Shown piece by piece: positions 52,948 through 61,321 of a DNA stretch of 64,000 nt. Each line of letters opens with the position of its first letter. Position 1 is the stretch's first letter. The notes under the pieces were generated by a model, which saw nothing but the letters and a program-made list of their open reading frames with translations, had not been told where the DNA came from and ran no database searches. The stretch spans positions 186,001 to 250,000 of the forward strand of contig JAZKJL010000002.1 in the NCBI GenBank assembly GCA_040384325.1, read 5' to 3'. The DNA is from JACMLX01 sp040384325. GTDB lineage: Bacteria; Gemmatimonadota; Gemmatimonadetes; Gemmatimonadales; Gemmatimonadaceae. A program made the position numbers and the translations under genes.

Positions 52948-53648
52948 CGCCGACCGATTTCGCGCACCAGGCCGAGTGTCAGCATGGTGTTCAGCACCCA
53001 GTCGTTCTTGCTGTTGACGCCGACGATGCGCGGAATGCCGGGCGTCGAGTCGCGGAACGACTGCGGGAACGGCACGCTGTACAGGCGGCTGGTGAGGTCG
53101 GCGCGAACCGTCCATCGTGAGCGCACCGGCGCGTACTTCAGGCTCAGGCCACCCGACGGCGCGAAGCGGGTGCCGAACTTGAAGTTCGACGAGTCGGTGA
53201 CGCTGCTGCCACCGGCCACCAGGCCGGCGCCGAGCGTCACGCCCGGCACGAATGAGCGCCAGCTGCGGTTGCCGGTGAGCAGCAGCGTGAACGCCGCGTC
53301 CAGCATCCAGAGCGGTTCCGACACGGTGGCGCCGATGCGGTTGGCCAGCGGTTGGCCGGGCTGCAGCACGTCGCGCTTCGACGACTGCCGCATCAACGTG
53401 CTGGTGAATGCGATCGGGCTCGAGCCGAGCGGGATGTCGTAGCGGAAGCCCACCGCCATGCCACCGCGCGGCGCCGCACCGGCGGCATCCTTGCCGCCGA
53501 ACACCGGACCGGCGAGGATCGCGAACGCCTGTCGCTTCTCGACATCGCGGAATGGGCTCTGTTCCGGCATCGAGCCGACGTTCTGTGCCGAGAGGGTGGT
53601 GGTGCACAACGAGAGCGCGGCGGCGGCGAACAGCTGTCGTGCGCTCAT
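52944..53648 (-). CDS. Predicted outer-membrane beta-barrel protein
   Basis: Not assigned to a named family. It has 234 aa with a Sec signal (LFAAAALSLCTTTLSAQ). The mature part has alternating strands with aromatic ends (GMAVGFRYDIPLG, LDAAFTLLLTGN, GGLSLKYAPV, RWTVRADLTSRLYSV), typical of a small outer-membrane barrel. The C-terminus (LGLVREIGRR) lacks the usual terminal Phe. It overlaps gpmI and PTPS by 4 bp on each side, so it is translated with cytoplasmic enzymes; the reason is not clear. Confidence 0.75.
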   Translation of the reverse strand: MSARQLFAAAALSLCTTTLSAQNVGSMPEQSPFRDVEKRQAFAILAGPVFGGKDAAGAAPRGGMAVGFRYDIPLGSSPIAFTSTLMRQSSKRDVLQPGQPLANRIGATVSEPLWMLDAAFTLLLTGNRSWRSFVPGVTLGAGLVAGGSSVTDSSNFKFGTRFAPSGGLSLKYAPVRSRWTVRADLTSRLYSVPFPQSFRDSTPGIPRIVGVNSKNDWVLNTMLTLGLVREIGRR

Positions 53649-55213
53649 GCCGTCACCGGTGCGAGGCGCAGCGAGCGGCCCGGCATCTCCGCTGGCACGG
53701 TGAGTCCGAGCAGTTCCAGCACGGTGGGTCCGACATCACACAGGGCACCGCCCGCACGCAGCGGCACGGCACCATCGGGATCGACGATGATCAAGGGAAC
53801 GGGATTGGTGGTATGTGCCGTGTGCGGGGCCCCGGTGACCGGGTCCACCATCACGTCGGCGTTGCCATGGTCGGCGGTGAAGATGACGCGTGCGCCACCC
53901 TGTTCGGCCGCGACCAGGATCCGGCCGATGCAGGCGTCCACCGCCTGCACCGCAGCGACGGCGGCCGGCAGTGAACCGGTGTGCCCGACCATGTCGCAGT
54001 TGGCGAAGTTGCACAGCATGAAGTCGTACTGCCGCGTCTCGAGCGCGGCCACCAGCCCATCGCAGATGCCGCTGGCGCTCATCTCCGGCTGCAGGTCGTA
54101 AGTCGCGACCTGGGGACTGGGCACCATGCGACGCTCCTCGCCGGGGAACGGCGTCTCGCGCCCGCCGTTGAAGAAGAACGTCACGTGCGGATACTTCTCG
54201 GTCTCGGCGGTGCGCAGCTGTGTCATGCCGGCGCTGGCGATCACCTCGCCCACCATGTTGGTGAGCTGCACCGACGGAAAGGCCACCGGGTAGGTGAAGG
54301 TCGGGTCGTACTCCATCATCGTGGTGATCGACAGCCGCGGCCTGCCCTCGATCGGGAAGCCGGCGAACGTCGGCGACGTCAGCGCGTCGCAGAGCTGCCG
54401 CATGCGATCGCTGCGGAAGTTGAAGCAGATCACCACGTCGCCATCGCGCAGGCGCGGCGTGGGCCGGCCATCCGCACCGTGCAGCACGAACGGTTCGATG
54501 AACTCGTCGGTGGTGCCGGCGACGTAGGCGGCGCGCAGTGCATCGGACACGCCGGCGGCGGTGGTGCCGGTGCCGATGCCGTCCACCATCGCGCGATACC
54601 ACTTCTCGGTGCGCGGCCAGCGATGGTCACGGTCCATGCCGAAGTAGCGGCCGCCGAGCGTCGCCAGCACGGCGCGTCCCGGATACTTCGCGATCTCGGA
54701 CTGCGTCTCGGCCAGGAAACCGACGCCGGAGTTGGGCGGCGTGTCGCGACCGTCCAGCATGCCGTGCACGGCCACCGTGCCGACGCCCTCGCGATTGGCG
54801 AGGTCCAGCAGCGCATAGAGGTGCCGGTCCAGCGCGTGCACACCACCGTGACCCAGCAGCCCCACCAGGTGCAGCGTCACACCGCGCGCCGCCGCATCGC
54901 GACAGGCGGCCACCAGCGCCGGATTCGCGAAGAACGTCCCGGTCTCGATCGCTGCCCCGATGCGCACCAGGTCCTGCTCCACCACGCGGCCGGCACCGAG
55001 GTTCATGTGGCCGACCTCGCTGTTTCCCATCTGACCCTCAGGCAGTCCTACGCGGCGACCACTGGCCTCGAGCAGGGTGTGGGGCAGCGCCCCCATCAGC
55101 CGATCCCAGTTCGGCGTCTCGGCGAGCGCGATGGCGTTCGCGGTGGCGTCATCGCGGTACCCCCAGCCATCGAGCACGACGAGACAAACGGGACGGGTGG
55201 CTTGCGCAGGCAT
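53645..55213 (-). CDS. gpmI: 2,3-bisphosphoglycerate-independent phosphoglycerate mutase
   Basis: Interconverts 3- and 2-phosphoglycerate in glycolysis. It has 522 aa. The first metal Asp is in VLDGWGYR at 13-20, and the phosphorylated Ser is S65 in QMGNSEVGHMNLG. VHGMLDGRDTPP, FNFRSDRMRQL and FTADHGNADVM carry further metal ligands. ATG 55213 is the first gene of the seven-gene minus-strand operon. On its upstream side, TATCCACG (minus) and TAGTAATC (plus) mark divergent promoter elements shared with the SH3 protein gene. Confidence 0.95.
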   Translation of the reverse strand: MPAQATRPVCLVVLDGWGYRDDATANAIALAETPNWDRLMGALPHTLLEASGRRVGLPEGQMGNSEVGHMNLGAGRVVEQDLVRIGAAIETGTFFANPALVAACRDAAARGVTLHLVGLLGHGGVHALDRHLYALLDLANREGVGTVAVHGMLDGRDTPPNSGVGFLAETQSEIAKYPGRAVLATLGGRYFGMDRDHRWPRTEKWYRAMVDGIGTGTTAAGVSDALRAAYVAGTTDEFIEPFVLHGADGRPTPRLRDGDVVICFNFRSDRMRQLCDALTSPTFAGFPIEGRPRLSITTMMEYDPTFTYPVAFPSVQLTNMVGEVIASAGMTQLRTAETEKYPHVTFFFNGGRETPFPGEERRMVPSPQVATYDLQPEMSASGICDGLVAALETRQYDFMLCNFANCDMVGHTGSLPAAVAAVQAVDACIGRILVAAEQGGARVIFTADHGNADVMVDPVTGAPHTAHTTNPVPLIIVDPDGAVPLRAGGALCDVGPTVLELLGLTVPAEMPGRSLRLAPVTA

Positions 55214-55291
55214 GGGTGCAGGATGGGGCAGGGTAGTAATCTCGTGGATACGACGCTGGCTGAATGTACCCCCCGCCGATGGGCACTACCA

Positions 55292-55921
55292 TTGAATGCA
55301 CGTCACTCCGTCGCTGCCTACACGCTCGCTTGCCTGGTGTTTCTTCCCGGCGCGACGGGGCTCCACGCCCAGAAGGCAGCCGATTCCACCAGCGCGCCGC
55401 GCTTCATCAGCCCGGCCACCATCCCGCTCCGGCCGGCGGCGAAGGCCGAGGTCCGCAGCGCACCGGATGGGCCGATGATGGGCACGGTGGTGGCGCCGGG
55501 CACCGTCATTCCGCTGGCCCGTGAGCGTGGCTGGGTGCGGGTCCGTCTGGAGGGCTGGGTTCGAGAGTCGGACCTGCTCCCCGTCGACTCGGCGCTCCGC
55601 ACCGCACTCAGCGCGGCGGACCTTCGCGCCGACCCGGAGGGTTCGAAAGGGAAGCTGGTGCGCTGGAAGGTGGAAATCCTCGCCCTCCAGCGCGCCGATG
55701 CCCTACGGCGCGACCTGGCCGATGGTGAGCCGTACCTGCTCGCCCGTGGTCCGGTCGGTGAAAACGCGATGCTCTACCTGGCCGTGCCGCCGTCGCTGCT
55801 CGGCGAGGCGCGCGCCATCACACCGCTGACGGTGATCCAGATCACCGCGCGGGTGCGCAACGGGCGCTCCGCTCCCACCAACGTGCCCATCCTCGACGTC
55901 GAGACGATCTCCGTTCCATGA
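55292..55921 (+). CDS. Secreted bacterial SH3-domain-like protein
   Basis: Function not known. TTG 55292 gives 209 aa with a good Sec signal (YTLACLVFLPGATGLHAQ). In-frame ATG 55223 or GTG 55241 would add a polar tail before the signal, so they are less likely. Residues about 55-95 (EVRSAPDGPMMGTVVAPGTV, GWVRVRLEGWVRESDL) match a bacterial SH3 repeat, a wall-binding fold. The rest is beta-rich. It overlaps the next gene by 4 bp, and the following genes encode cell-wall enzymes, so a peptidoglycan-related role is likely. Confidence 0.72.
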   Translation: MNARHSVAAYTLACLVFLPGATGLHAQKAADSTSAPRFISPATIPLRPAAKAEVRSAPDGPMMGTVVAPGTVIPLARERGWVRVRLEGWVRESDLLPVDSALRTALSAADLRADPEGSKGKLVRWKVEILALQRADALRRDLADGEPYLLARGPVGENAMLYLAVPPSLLGEARAITPLTVIQITARVRNGRSAPTNVPILDVETISVP

Positions 55922-56559
55922 TCACCCCGAGTTTCCGCAATCGCAGCGGTAGTGTGGCCGGCTACGTCGTCACGGGTCTCGTGATCGCGGCGGCGCTGGG
56001 ATCGATCCCGTTCCTGCGCCAGCAGCGCACCGCACTCCAGCGCGAGACCGCCACCCTGCGTGCCGAGCAACCGACGCTGGCCACCACACTCGACTCGCTC
56101 ACCGGTGTGGTGACGGAGACGCGTGCCACGCTGACCCTCGAGCAGGCGCGAGCCGCGGCGCGTGCCGAACCGAAGCTGCATCTGGTGATCGCGGTCGACA
56201 GTGGGACGATGGCACTGGTGCGTGACGGCATCACGCTGCGCACCATGTCGGCGCGATTCACCGGCGAGGCGCCGGCGCGTGGCACGCAGGTCATCTCCAG
56301 CATTGCCGTGCGACCGGTGCAGGCGACCGTGCCCACCGTGGATTCACTCGGCACCACCGTCACGGCGGCGCCGGTGGACTCGACGGTGGAGCGTGTGACG
56401 CTCAGCGACGGCACCCTGATCGAGGGCGGTGATGCTGCCGCGGTGATGCTGGGTGGCGTGGAAGTTGCGCCCGGGCCGCGCATGATCCTGCTCTCCCGTC
56501 GCGATTTCGCCGCCATCCGTCCCAATCTCGTGAAGGGCATGAAGGCGGTGTCATTCTGA
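55918..56559 (+). CDS. Membrane-anchored hypothetical protein with coiled coil
   Basis: Not recognised. It has 213 aa. One N-terminal membrane helix (AGYVVTGLVIAAALGSIPFL), a coiled coil (RQQRTALQRETATLRAEQPT to RAAARAEPK), then a beta-rich domain (LHLVIAVDSGTMALVRDG) that reads like a degenerate L,D-transpeptidase N-terminal part or a YkuD partner. No catalytic Cys or His motif is seen. It has 4-bp and 1-bp overlaps with the genes on each side, and the next protein has the same anchor plus coiled-coil design. A partner of the transpeptidase is plausible. Confidence 0.65.
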   Translation: MITPSFRNRSGSVAGYVVTGLVIAAALGSIPFLRQQRTALQRETATLRAEQPTLATTLDSLTGVVTETRATLTLEQARAAARAEPKLHLVIAVDSGTMALVRDGITLRTMSARFTGEAPARGTQVISSIAVRPVQATVPTVDSLGTTVTAAPVDSTVERVTLSDGTLIEGGDAAAVMLGGVEVAPGPRMILLSRRDFAAIRPNLVKGMKAVSF

Positions 56560-57407
56560 TGACCACGACGCGTGGCTTCTTCTCCGGTGCGATGGGCTGG
56601 GTGATGACGACGCTCGCACTCGGCGCCACTGGCTTCGCAGCCTGGGAAGGGCAGCAGGTGTATGCCGCGTCGCAGGCACGCGATGCGGCCGTGGTGGCGG
56701 GAGGTCAGCGGCGCGCTGCGGTGACGGCGTCGCGCACTACGCTGGCCGCGCTCACCGACTCGCTGGCGGCGACGCGTGCGCAGGCGCAGCCACCCGCAGA
56801 GAAGCCGTACATCATCGTCAGCCTTGCCGACAACCGCCTCTGGGTGCGCGACGTGGGCACCGACATCTTCACCACCCGCGTGGCCAGCGGCAGCGGACGC
56901 ACGTTGCTGGGCTCGGGTCGCAACCAGAAGTACAAGTTCGATACGCCGCGCGGCAAGTTGACGGTGCTGAGCAAGGAGACGTCACCGGCGTGGGTGCCAC
57001 CCGACTGGCATTTCGTGGAGCAGGCCGGGAAACGGAAGCTGGGCATCCTGCGCATGCAGCGCGGCCAGGTGATCCCGGTGTCCGACGGTGTGATCACCAC
57101 CCGCGGCAGTGAGCTGATCAAGCGCCATCGGGACGGCAGCGTGCAGACCCTCACCGCCAGCGACGGCAAGGAACTGGTGGCGGGCAATCGCATCATCATC
57201 CCGCCGGGTGGCAACAACGCGCGGCGGTACAAGGAAGTGCTGGGCACGCATCGCCTGAACCTCGGTGATGGGTACGCGCTGCACGGCACCAACGCCCCGA
57301 CCACCATCGGACGCAGCGTCAGCCACGGCTGCGTGCGGCTGCGCAACGAGGACATCGAGACGCTGTATCGGATGATCCCGGTCGGGACGCCGGTCTACAT
57401 CTACTGA
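56559..57407 (+). CDS. L,D-transpeptidase (YkuD domain), membrane anchored
   Basis: Forms 3-3 crosslinks or attaches proteins to peptidoglycan. It has 282 aa. An N-terminal membrane helix (VMTTLALGATGFAAWEG) and a short coiled coil lead to a YkuD domain from about residue 85 (PYIIVSLADNRLWVRD). The active site is HGTN, then SHGCVRL with H256 and C258. The domain has an insert between strands, residues about 145-215, with RHRDGSVQTLTASDGKEL. Its start overlaps the previous stop (TGATG), and the next lipoprotein follows 7 bp later. Confidence 0.9.
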   Translation: MTTTRGFFSGAMGWVMTTLALGATGFAAWEGQQVYAASQARDAAVVAGGQRRAAVTASRTTLAALTDSLAATRAQAQPPAEKPYIIVSLADNRLWVRDVGTDIFTTRVASGSGRTLLGSGRNQKYKFDTPRGKLTVLSKETSPAWVPPDWHFVEQAGKRKLGILRMQRGQVIPVSDGVITTRGSELIKRHRDGSVQTLTASDGKELVAGNRIIIPPGGNNARRYKEVLGTHRLNLGDGYALHGTNAPTTIGRSVSHGCVRLRNEDIETLYRMIPVGTPVYIY

Positions 57408-57414
57408 CACGCTG

Positions 57415-58023
57415 ATGCGCGGACCGGTCGGGACCTGTCTCACCATCGCCGTCGTCGCGATGTTCGCCGCCTGTGCCTCCTCCGGCGCGCAGCAGGCCTG
57501 TCGCGGGCCGCGTCGGGTGGACGAACTGCAGCAGCTCACCGTCGTGGCCGATTCCACCGCCGGCGCACTGCGCCAGTCGGCCGACACGATGTCACCCACG
57601 CTGCGACAATACCTGCGGGGCGTGGTGGATCGGGTGGTGGCGCTGGAACGCTGCGGCCGGGTGACGACACCCGCGGAACTGCGGCAGGCGGCGATGGTGG
57701 CGTACGCGGCGCGCACGCTCGGCGAGCGTACCGTGGAACGCGCCTACGGCTGGTCGCGTCTCGCCGTCGTGCGCGACAGCGCCGATCGCCGCAACTGGCG
57801 CGTGATGGCGCTGTCGTGGGACCAGCTGCAGGTGCTCCAGCACAAGCCGCAGTGGTTCGCCACGGTCGTGTCGTGCGTCACCCCCATCCTCGGGCGCTGC
57901 ACCCTCGCTCCACTGGACACCACCCGTGTCTCTGAGGCCCAGCGGGTGGAAATCGGCCTTCCCACGCTGCTCGAGCAGCGCTTGCTGGTCGATTCCCTGA
58001 ACCGGATCCGTAGTTCTCCCTGA
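57415..58023 (+). CDS. Lipoprotein, possibly DUF6624-like
   Basis: Function unknown. It has 202 aa with lipobox FAACASSG. The mature part is helical (RRVDELQQLTVVADSTAGAL to VALERCGRV). The C-terminal pattern KPQWFATVVSC, then LAPLDTTRVSEAQRVEIGLPTLLEQ, resembles the end of DUF6624 domains (GxPQxYGTQ, then a conserved arginine-rich helix and GLPP). The match is from memory and is moderate. Two extra Cys pairs could form disulfides. It is in the same run as the L,D-transpeptidase. Confidence 0.62.
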   Translation: MRGPVGTCLTIAVVAMFAACASSGAQQACRGPRRVDELQQLTVVADSTAGALRQSADTMSPTLRQYLRGVVDRVVALERCGRVTTPAELRQAAMVAYAARTLGERTVERAYGWSRLAVVRDSADRRNWRVMALSWDQLQVLQHKPQWFATVVSCVTPILGRCTLAPLDTTRVSEAQRVEIGLPTLLEQRLLVDSLNRIRSSP

Positions 58024-58136
58024 CCAGCCGAAGCACGCTGAACAGGTGGTCAGAACTTGCGGCCAATCCACCGCTATACCCTAAGGCTGACTGCCGACAC
58101 TCGGGTAACAACCGAGACACCAGGGATAGGGGGAGA

Positions 58137-59039
58137 ATGGGACGGACATTACTGCTCGGAATGATCGTGGCCACGGTGGCCACGACGCACGCTCCGCTGC
58201 TGCGCGCCGCCGTTGCGCCGCACGCACCGCACAGCCTCCCCGCCGCGAAGGCGCCGGGACGGTTGCTCGAGGATTCCCTGCTCGGCCACAGTGGCAAGCT
58301 CCGTGCGCGATTCCTGCCGCCCGCCGAAGCCGAGCAGCTGGAGAAGGCGCTGGGCGACATGCGGGCGGTGCCTGCGCCGTCGGCGTCGCAGGCGCGGATC
58401 GCGAGCCTGCAGGTGCTGCCGATGGTGCCATTCGAGGAGAAGGTGCGAGGGCGGGTCGGACTCTACCGCATGGGTTACTGGCCCGGCGAGAAGCGCACGC
58501 GCGGCGGCATGTACGACAACCCGCTCGGCTTTCTCCAGGTCACGCCCGAGAACCAGGACCTGTTCGTGTCCGAACACTTCCGGCTGCGCGACTTCGTGAC
58601 GAAGGACCAGTTCGCCGTCTGGCCGAAGTACCTCGTGCTCCGTGAGGCGCTGATCGACAAGCTGGAGCTCACCATCGACGAACTGCAGTCGATGGGACTG
58701 AACGTGACTCACCTGACGGTGATGAGCGGGTTCCGACACCCGGCGTACAACGAGCAGGGCGTGGGAAAGGGTGGTCGCGCACGCGACAGCCGGCACCAGT
58801 TCGGCGACGCGGCTGACGTGTTTGCAGACAACGATCGCGACGGCATGCTCGACGATCTCGATGGCGACGGTCGCGTCACGATCCGCGATGGCAACCTGAT
58901 GGTGCGCGCGGTGGAGCGGGTCGAGGCGAAATATCCTGCACTGACCGGCGGCATGGGGCGTTATCATGCAACGCATGCACACGGACCCTTCGTCCACGTC
59001 GACGTCCGCGGAACCACCGCGCGGTGGGGCGGCGCCTGA
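58137..59039 (+). CDS. M15A-type peptidase with calcium-loop insert (copy 1)
   Basis: A zinc D-Ala-D-Ala carboxypeptidase-like enzyme, 300 aa, from ATG 58137 with GGGGGAGA before it. A signal peptide (LLLGMIVATVATTHAP) indicates export. The active site is H220 and D227 in SRHQFGDAADV, and H287 in FVHVDVRG. Between these lies an insert with two DxDxDG-like loops (DNDRDG, DLDGDG), typical of calcium-binding EF-hand or dockerin loops. SGFRHPAYN precedes the zinc site. It is paralogous to the next gene, which starts 74 bp before this one ends. Confidence 0.83.
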   Translation: MGRTLLLGMIVATVATTHAPLLRAAVAPHAPHSLPAAKAPGRLLEDSLLGHSGKLRARFLPPAEAEQLEKALGDMRAVPAPSASQARIASLQVLPMVPFEEKVRGRVGLYRMGYWPGEKRTRGGMYDNPLGFLQVTPENQDLFVSEHFRLRDFVTKDQFAVWPKYLVLREALIDKLELTIDELQSMGLNVTHLTVMSGFRHPAYNEQGVGKGGRARDSRHQFGDAADVFADNDRDGMLDDLDGDGRVTIRDGNLMVRAVERVEAKYPALTGGMGRYHATHAHGPFVHVDVRGTTARWGGA

Positions 59040-60291
59040 CCCGACACCGGTAGGCCTGCTCGGCATCAGCGCAGCGGAGGCGTCGTCTCGCGGTGCGCGC
59101 CCATTCGGGGCGACGCGTCCGCGGCAGTGGAAGCTGGCGAAGTACGCGATGGCGGTGGTGGTGCCGGCAGGGATGATGTTCGCCGCACACCGGCTGAGTG
59201 AACCCGAAGGATTGGACGCCGCGGAACTGGACACGCCGCCGGCGTCCGCCGTGCCGAGCATCGAACCGGTCGGTGGTGAGCTCACCATCCGCGACCCCAG
59301 GCCACCGGCGCGCCTCTTCACCGCCGGTGCGTTCGGCCACAGCAATGCCGTGCGCGTGCGCATCGTGCTGCCGCGCGAGGCGGTGGACCTGCCGATCGAG
59401 TTCGGTGGCACCACCTCGCTGATGCAGATGCAGTGGATCGGCTTCGACGGCAAGGGCAACGAACCGGCCATCCCGTGGCCCGCCGATGGCGTGATCCGCG
59501 CCCCGGCGCGTGCCGGTGCGTTCTGGTTGGTGCTCTCGCGGGGTGGCGTCTCCGACACCGTCGGCGACCTGGCGCTGCTGGTGGAGCATCCGATGCCGAA
59601 CGCACGCGCCACCGGCATCAACGGCTATCACATGGGCCGCTGGCCTCGTGCGTCGGACGCCACCGTGCCGCGCGGCTTCGTCGAGGTCACCACCCGCACC
59701 AGCGACTTCCCGCTCTCGCCGCACCTGCGCATGAGCGACTTCGTGGTGCACGACCAGCAGTCGGGGTTCCCGAAATACCTGCACGTGCGCGAGGCGTTGC
59801 TGGACAAGATCGAGCTCACCGTGAACGAGATCGCGCAGATGCGCGGTCGCACGCCCGATGCGGTGAAGCTGAACGTCGCCAGCGGCTTCCGCAGCCCGTC
59901 GCACAACGGCGTCCTCTCCGGCGCGGCCTCCGACAGCCGACACATGTACGGTGACGCGGCCGACATCGCGATCGATGCCAACAACGACGGCCGCCTCACC
60001 GAGATCGACGCACGCCTGGTCGCCGCCGCGGCGGAAGTGGTGGAGCGGAAACATCCCGACCTGGTCGGCGGCATCGGGTTGTACATCACGACCGACGGTG
60101 CGGGCTGGCCCTACGTGCACATCGACGTGCGTGGGCGACGCGCGCGTTGGCGTGGCGGTGCGCGACGTGGTGCGCCGGTGGACTCACTGCCGGCCAACGC
60201 CACCTTCGACTCGGTGAAGGCCGCGGTGGCAGCGTCGGCAGCACCGGCACCGCCGGCGGCTCCAGCACCCGCGCGCCCGACGCGTCCCTGA
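58966..60291 (+). CDS. M15A-type peptidase with calcium-loop insert (copy 2)
   Basis: A paralogue of the preceding gene, 441 aa. ATG 58966 or 58975 both lie within the previous coding region, in another frame. It has a cytoplasmic Pro/Ser-rich N-terminus, one membrane helix (YAMAVVVPAGMMFAAH) at about 58-73, an added beta domain at about 95-210, then the M15A domain: ASGFRSPSHN, H326 and D333 in SRHMYGDAADI, a single DANNDG loop and H385 in YVHIDVRG. The tail is Ala/Pro-rich. Copy 1 has two loops and this one has one. Both probably act on peptidoglycan in the periplasm. Confidence 0.82.
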   Translation: MQRMHTDPSSTSTSAEPPRGGAAPDPTPVGLLGISAAEASSRGARPFGATRPRQWKLAKYAMAVVVPAGMMFAAHRLSEPEGLDAAELDTPPASAVPSIEPVGGELTIRDPRPPARLFTAGAFGHSNAVRVRIVLPREAVDLPIEFGGTTSLMQMQWIGFDGKGNEPAIPWPADGVIRAPARAGAFWLVLSRGGVSDTVGDLALLVEHPMPNARATGINGYHMGRWPRASDATVPRGFVEVTTRTSDFPLSPHLRMSDFVVHDQQSGFPKYLHVREALLDKIELTVNEIAQMRGRTPDAVKLNVASGFRSPSHNGVLSGAASDSRHMYGDAADIAIDANNDGRLTEIDARLVAAAAEVVERKHPDLVGGIGLYITTDGAGWPYVHIDVRGRRARWRGGARRGAPVDSLPANATFDSVKAAVAASAAPAPPAAPAPARPTRP

Positions 60292-60353
60292 ACGGCCCGC
60301 GCACGACGGGGTAGCATTCCAGTTCGCACGGTTCACATCGTCATCCGCACATC

Positions 60354-60746
60354 ATGCCGCTCAGCCCATATCTCCGCGATCGCCTGCTGGCCAAGTTCGA
60401 CACCATGTCCGACGAGCGCGCCTTTCAGGTGCTCGACTACGCCGAATTCCTGGAATCGAAGTACAGCCGTCAGGAGGCACCCACCGGCGCGGCGGGATTG
60501 CTGGTGAAGCTGCAGGAGACGGTGGAGGATGGCCTGCGTGCCGGAAAGGTCTCCGCCACCAGCGTGGCCGAGACGCTCGGCTTCATGCAGAAGGCGGTCG
60601 GGGTGTTGAGCGGCGTGGCGGCGGCGGGGCAGAGCGTGGCCAGTGACCTGGCCGGAGCCGCGACCCGTGCCGCCCGTGCCGCCACCGGCGACACGCCGCC
60701 GCCCACCCAGCCCGGTTCAGGCGCCGGCGAAGGACCCGCACGATGA
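60354..60746 (+). CDS. Hypothetical helical protein
   Basis: Not recognised. It has 130 aa. It begins LSPYLRDRLLAKFDTMSDER and AFQVLDYAEFLESKY, which resembles the short DUF2281-type helix motif of toxin-antitoxin-like or regulatory proteins, but this is weak. The rest is amphipathic helix and an Ala-rich, then Pro/Gly-rich tail (TPPPTQPGSGAGEG). No signal. It overlaps the YkvA-family gene by 4 bp (ATGA), and a TAGCATTCC element lies 42 bp upstream of its ATG. Confidence 0.62.
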   Translation: MPLSPYLRDRLLAKFDTMSDERAFQVLDYAEFLESKYSRQEAPTGAAGLLVKLQETVEDGLRAGKVSATSVAETLGFMQKAVGVLSGVAAAGQSVASDLAGAATRAARAATGDTPPPTQPGSGAGEGPAR

Positions 60747-61255
60747 GGGAGCGTCGCGAACCGCGTCCGCGCCGGCTCGGCATCACCGATGCCGGGCGTG
60801 GCGCACCGCCGCCGGTGGATGGTGGTGACGACCCGTGGGTGCCGCCGGCGGCCGACCGTCCGGTGGGCGGTCCCCGGACCGGCGCCCGGCGCACCGTGAC
60901 CGGCGCCCTGCGCGACATCCCGCATTACCTGCGGCTGCTCTGGGGCCTGGCGCGTGACTCTCGCGTGGCCACGGTGGACAAGTTGCTGGTGCTGGCGGCG
61001 GCGCTCTACATCGTGAGCCCGATCGACGTCATCCCCGACTTCATCCCGTTCATGGGTCAGGTGGACGACCTGTACCTGCTGATCCTCGCGCTGCAGCGGA
61101 TGGTCAGCCGGGCGGGCCGTCAGGTGCTGGCCGATCACTGGACCGGCAGTGCCGACGCCCTCAGTGGGCTCAATCTCTCCGCTACGCTGGCGGCGGCTGC
61201 CTTCTTTCTTCCGCCGAGCATCCGGAAGCGCGTGCGCCGGGCCCTGCGCGGCTGA
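60743..61255 (+). CDS. YkvA/DUF1232-family membrane protein
   Basis: A 170-aa protein. The DUF1232 core is clear: VDKLLVLAAALYIVSPIDVIPDFIPFMGQVDD, with LYIVSPIDVIPDFIP as the diagnostic block. The N-terminal 50 residues are Pro/Arg/Gly-rich and probably disordered. A second hydrophobic region lies near the C-terminus (LSATLAAAAFFLPPSI). The function of the family is unknown; members sit at membranes in many bacteria. It is cotranslated with the preceding gene and ends before a hairpin in front of guaB. Confidence 0.85.
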   Translation: MRERREPRPRRLGITDAGRGAPPPVDGGDDPWVPPAADRPVGGPRTGARRTVTGALRDIPHYLRLLWGLARDSRVATVDKLLVLAAALYIVSPIDVIPDFIPFMGQVDDLYLLILALQRMVSRAGRQVLADHWTGSADALSGLNLSATLAAAAFFLPPSIRKRVRRALRG

Positions 61256-61278
61256 CCACGCTGCAGGGTGGTGAATGC

Positions 61279-61316
61279 AGGGCGGCCCTCCCACGGACGG
61301 CCGCCCTCGCTATTTT
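61279..61316 (+). terminator. Terminator between the YkvA gene and guaB
   Basis: AGGGCGGCC (61279-61287) pairs with GGCCGCCCT (61299-61307), followed by CGCTATTTT. The T-rich tail is only 5 bp before the guaB ATG and TATTTTCC also matches the -10-like motif, so guaB may have a leaderless transcript starting here. Confidence 0.65.
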
Positions 61317-61321
61317 CCAAG

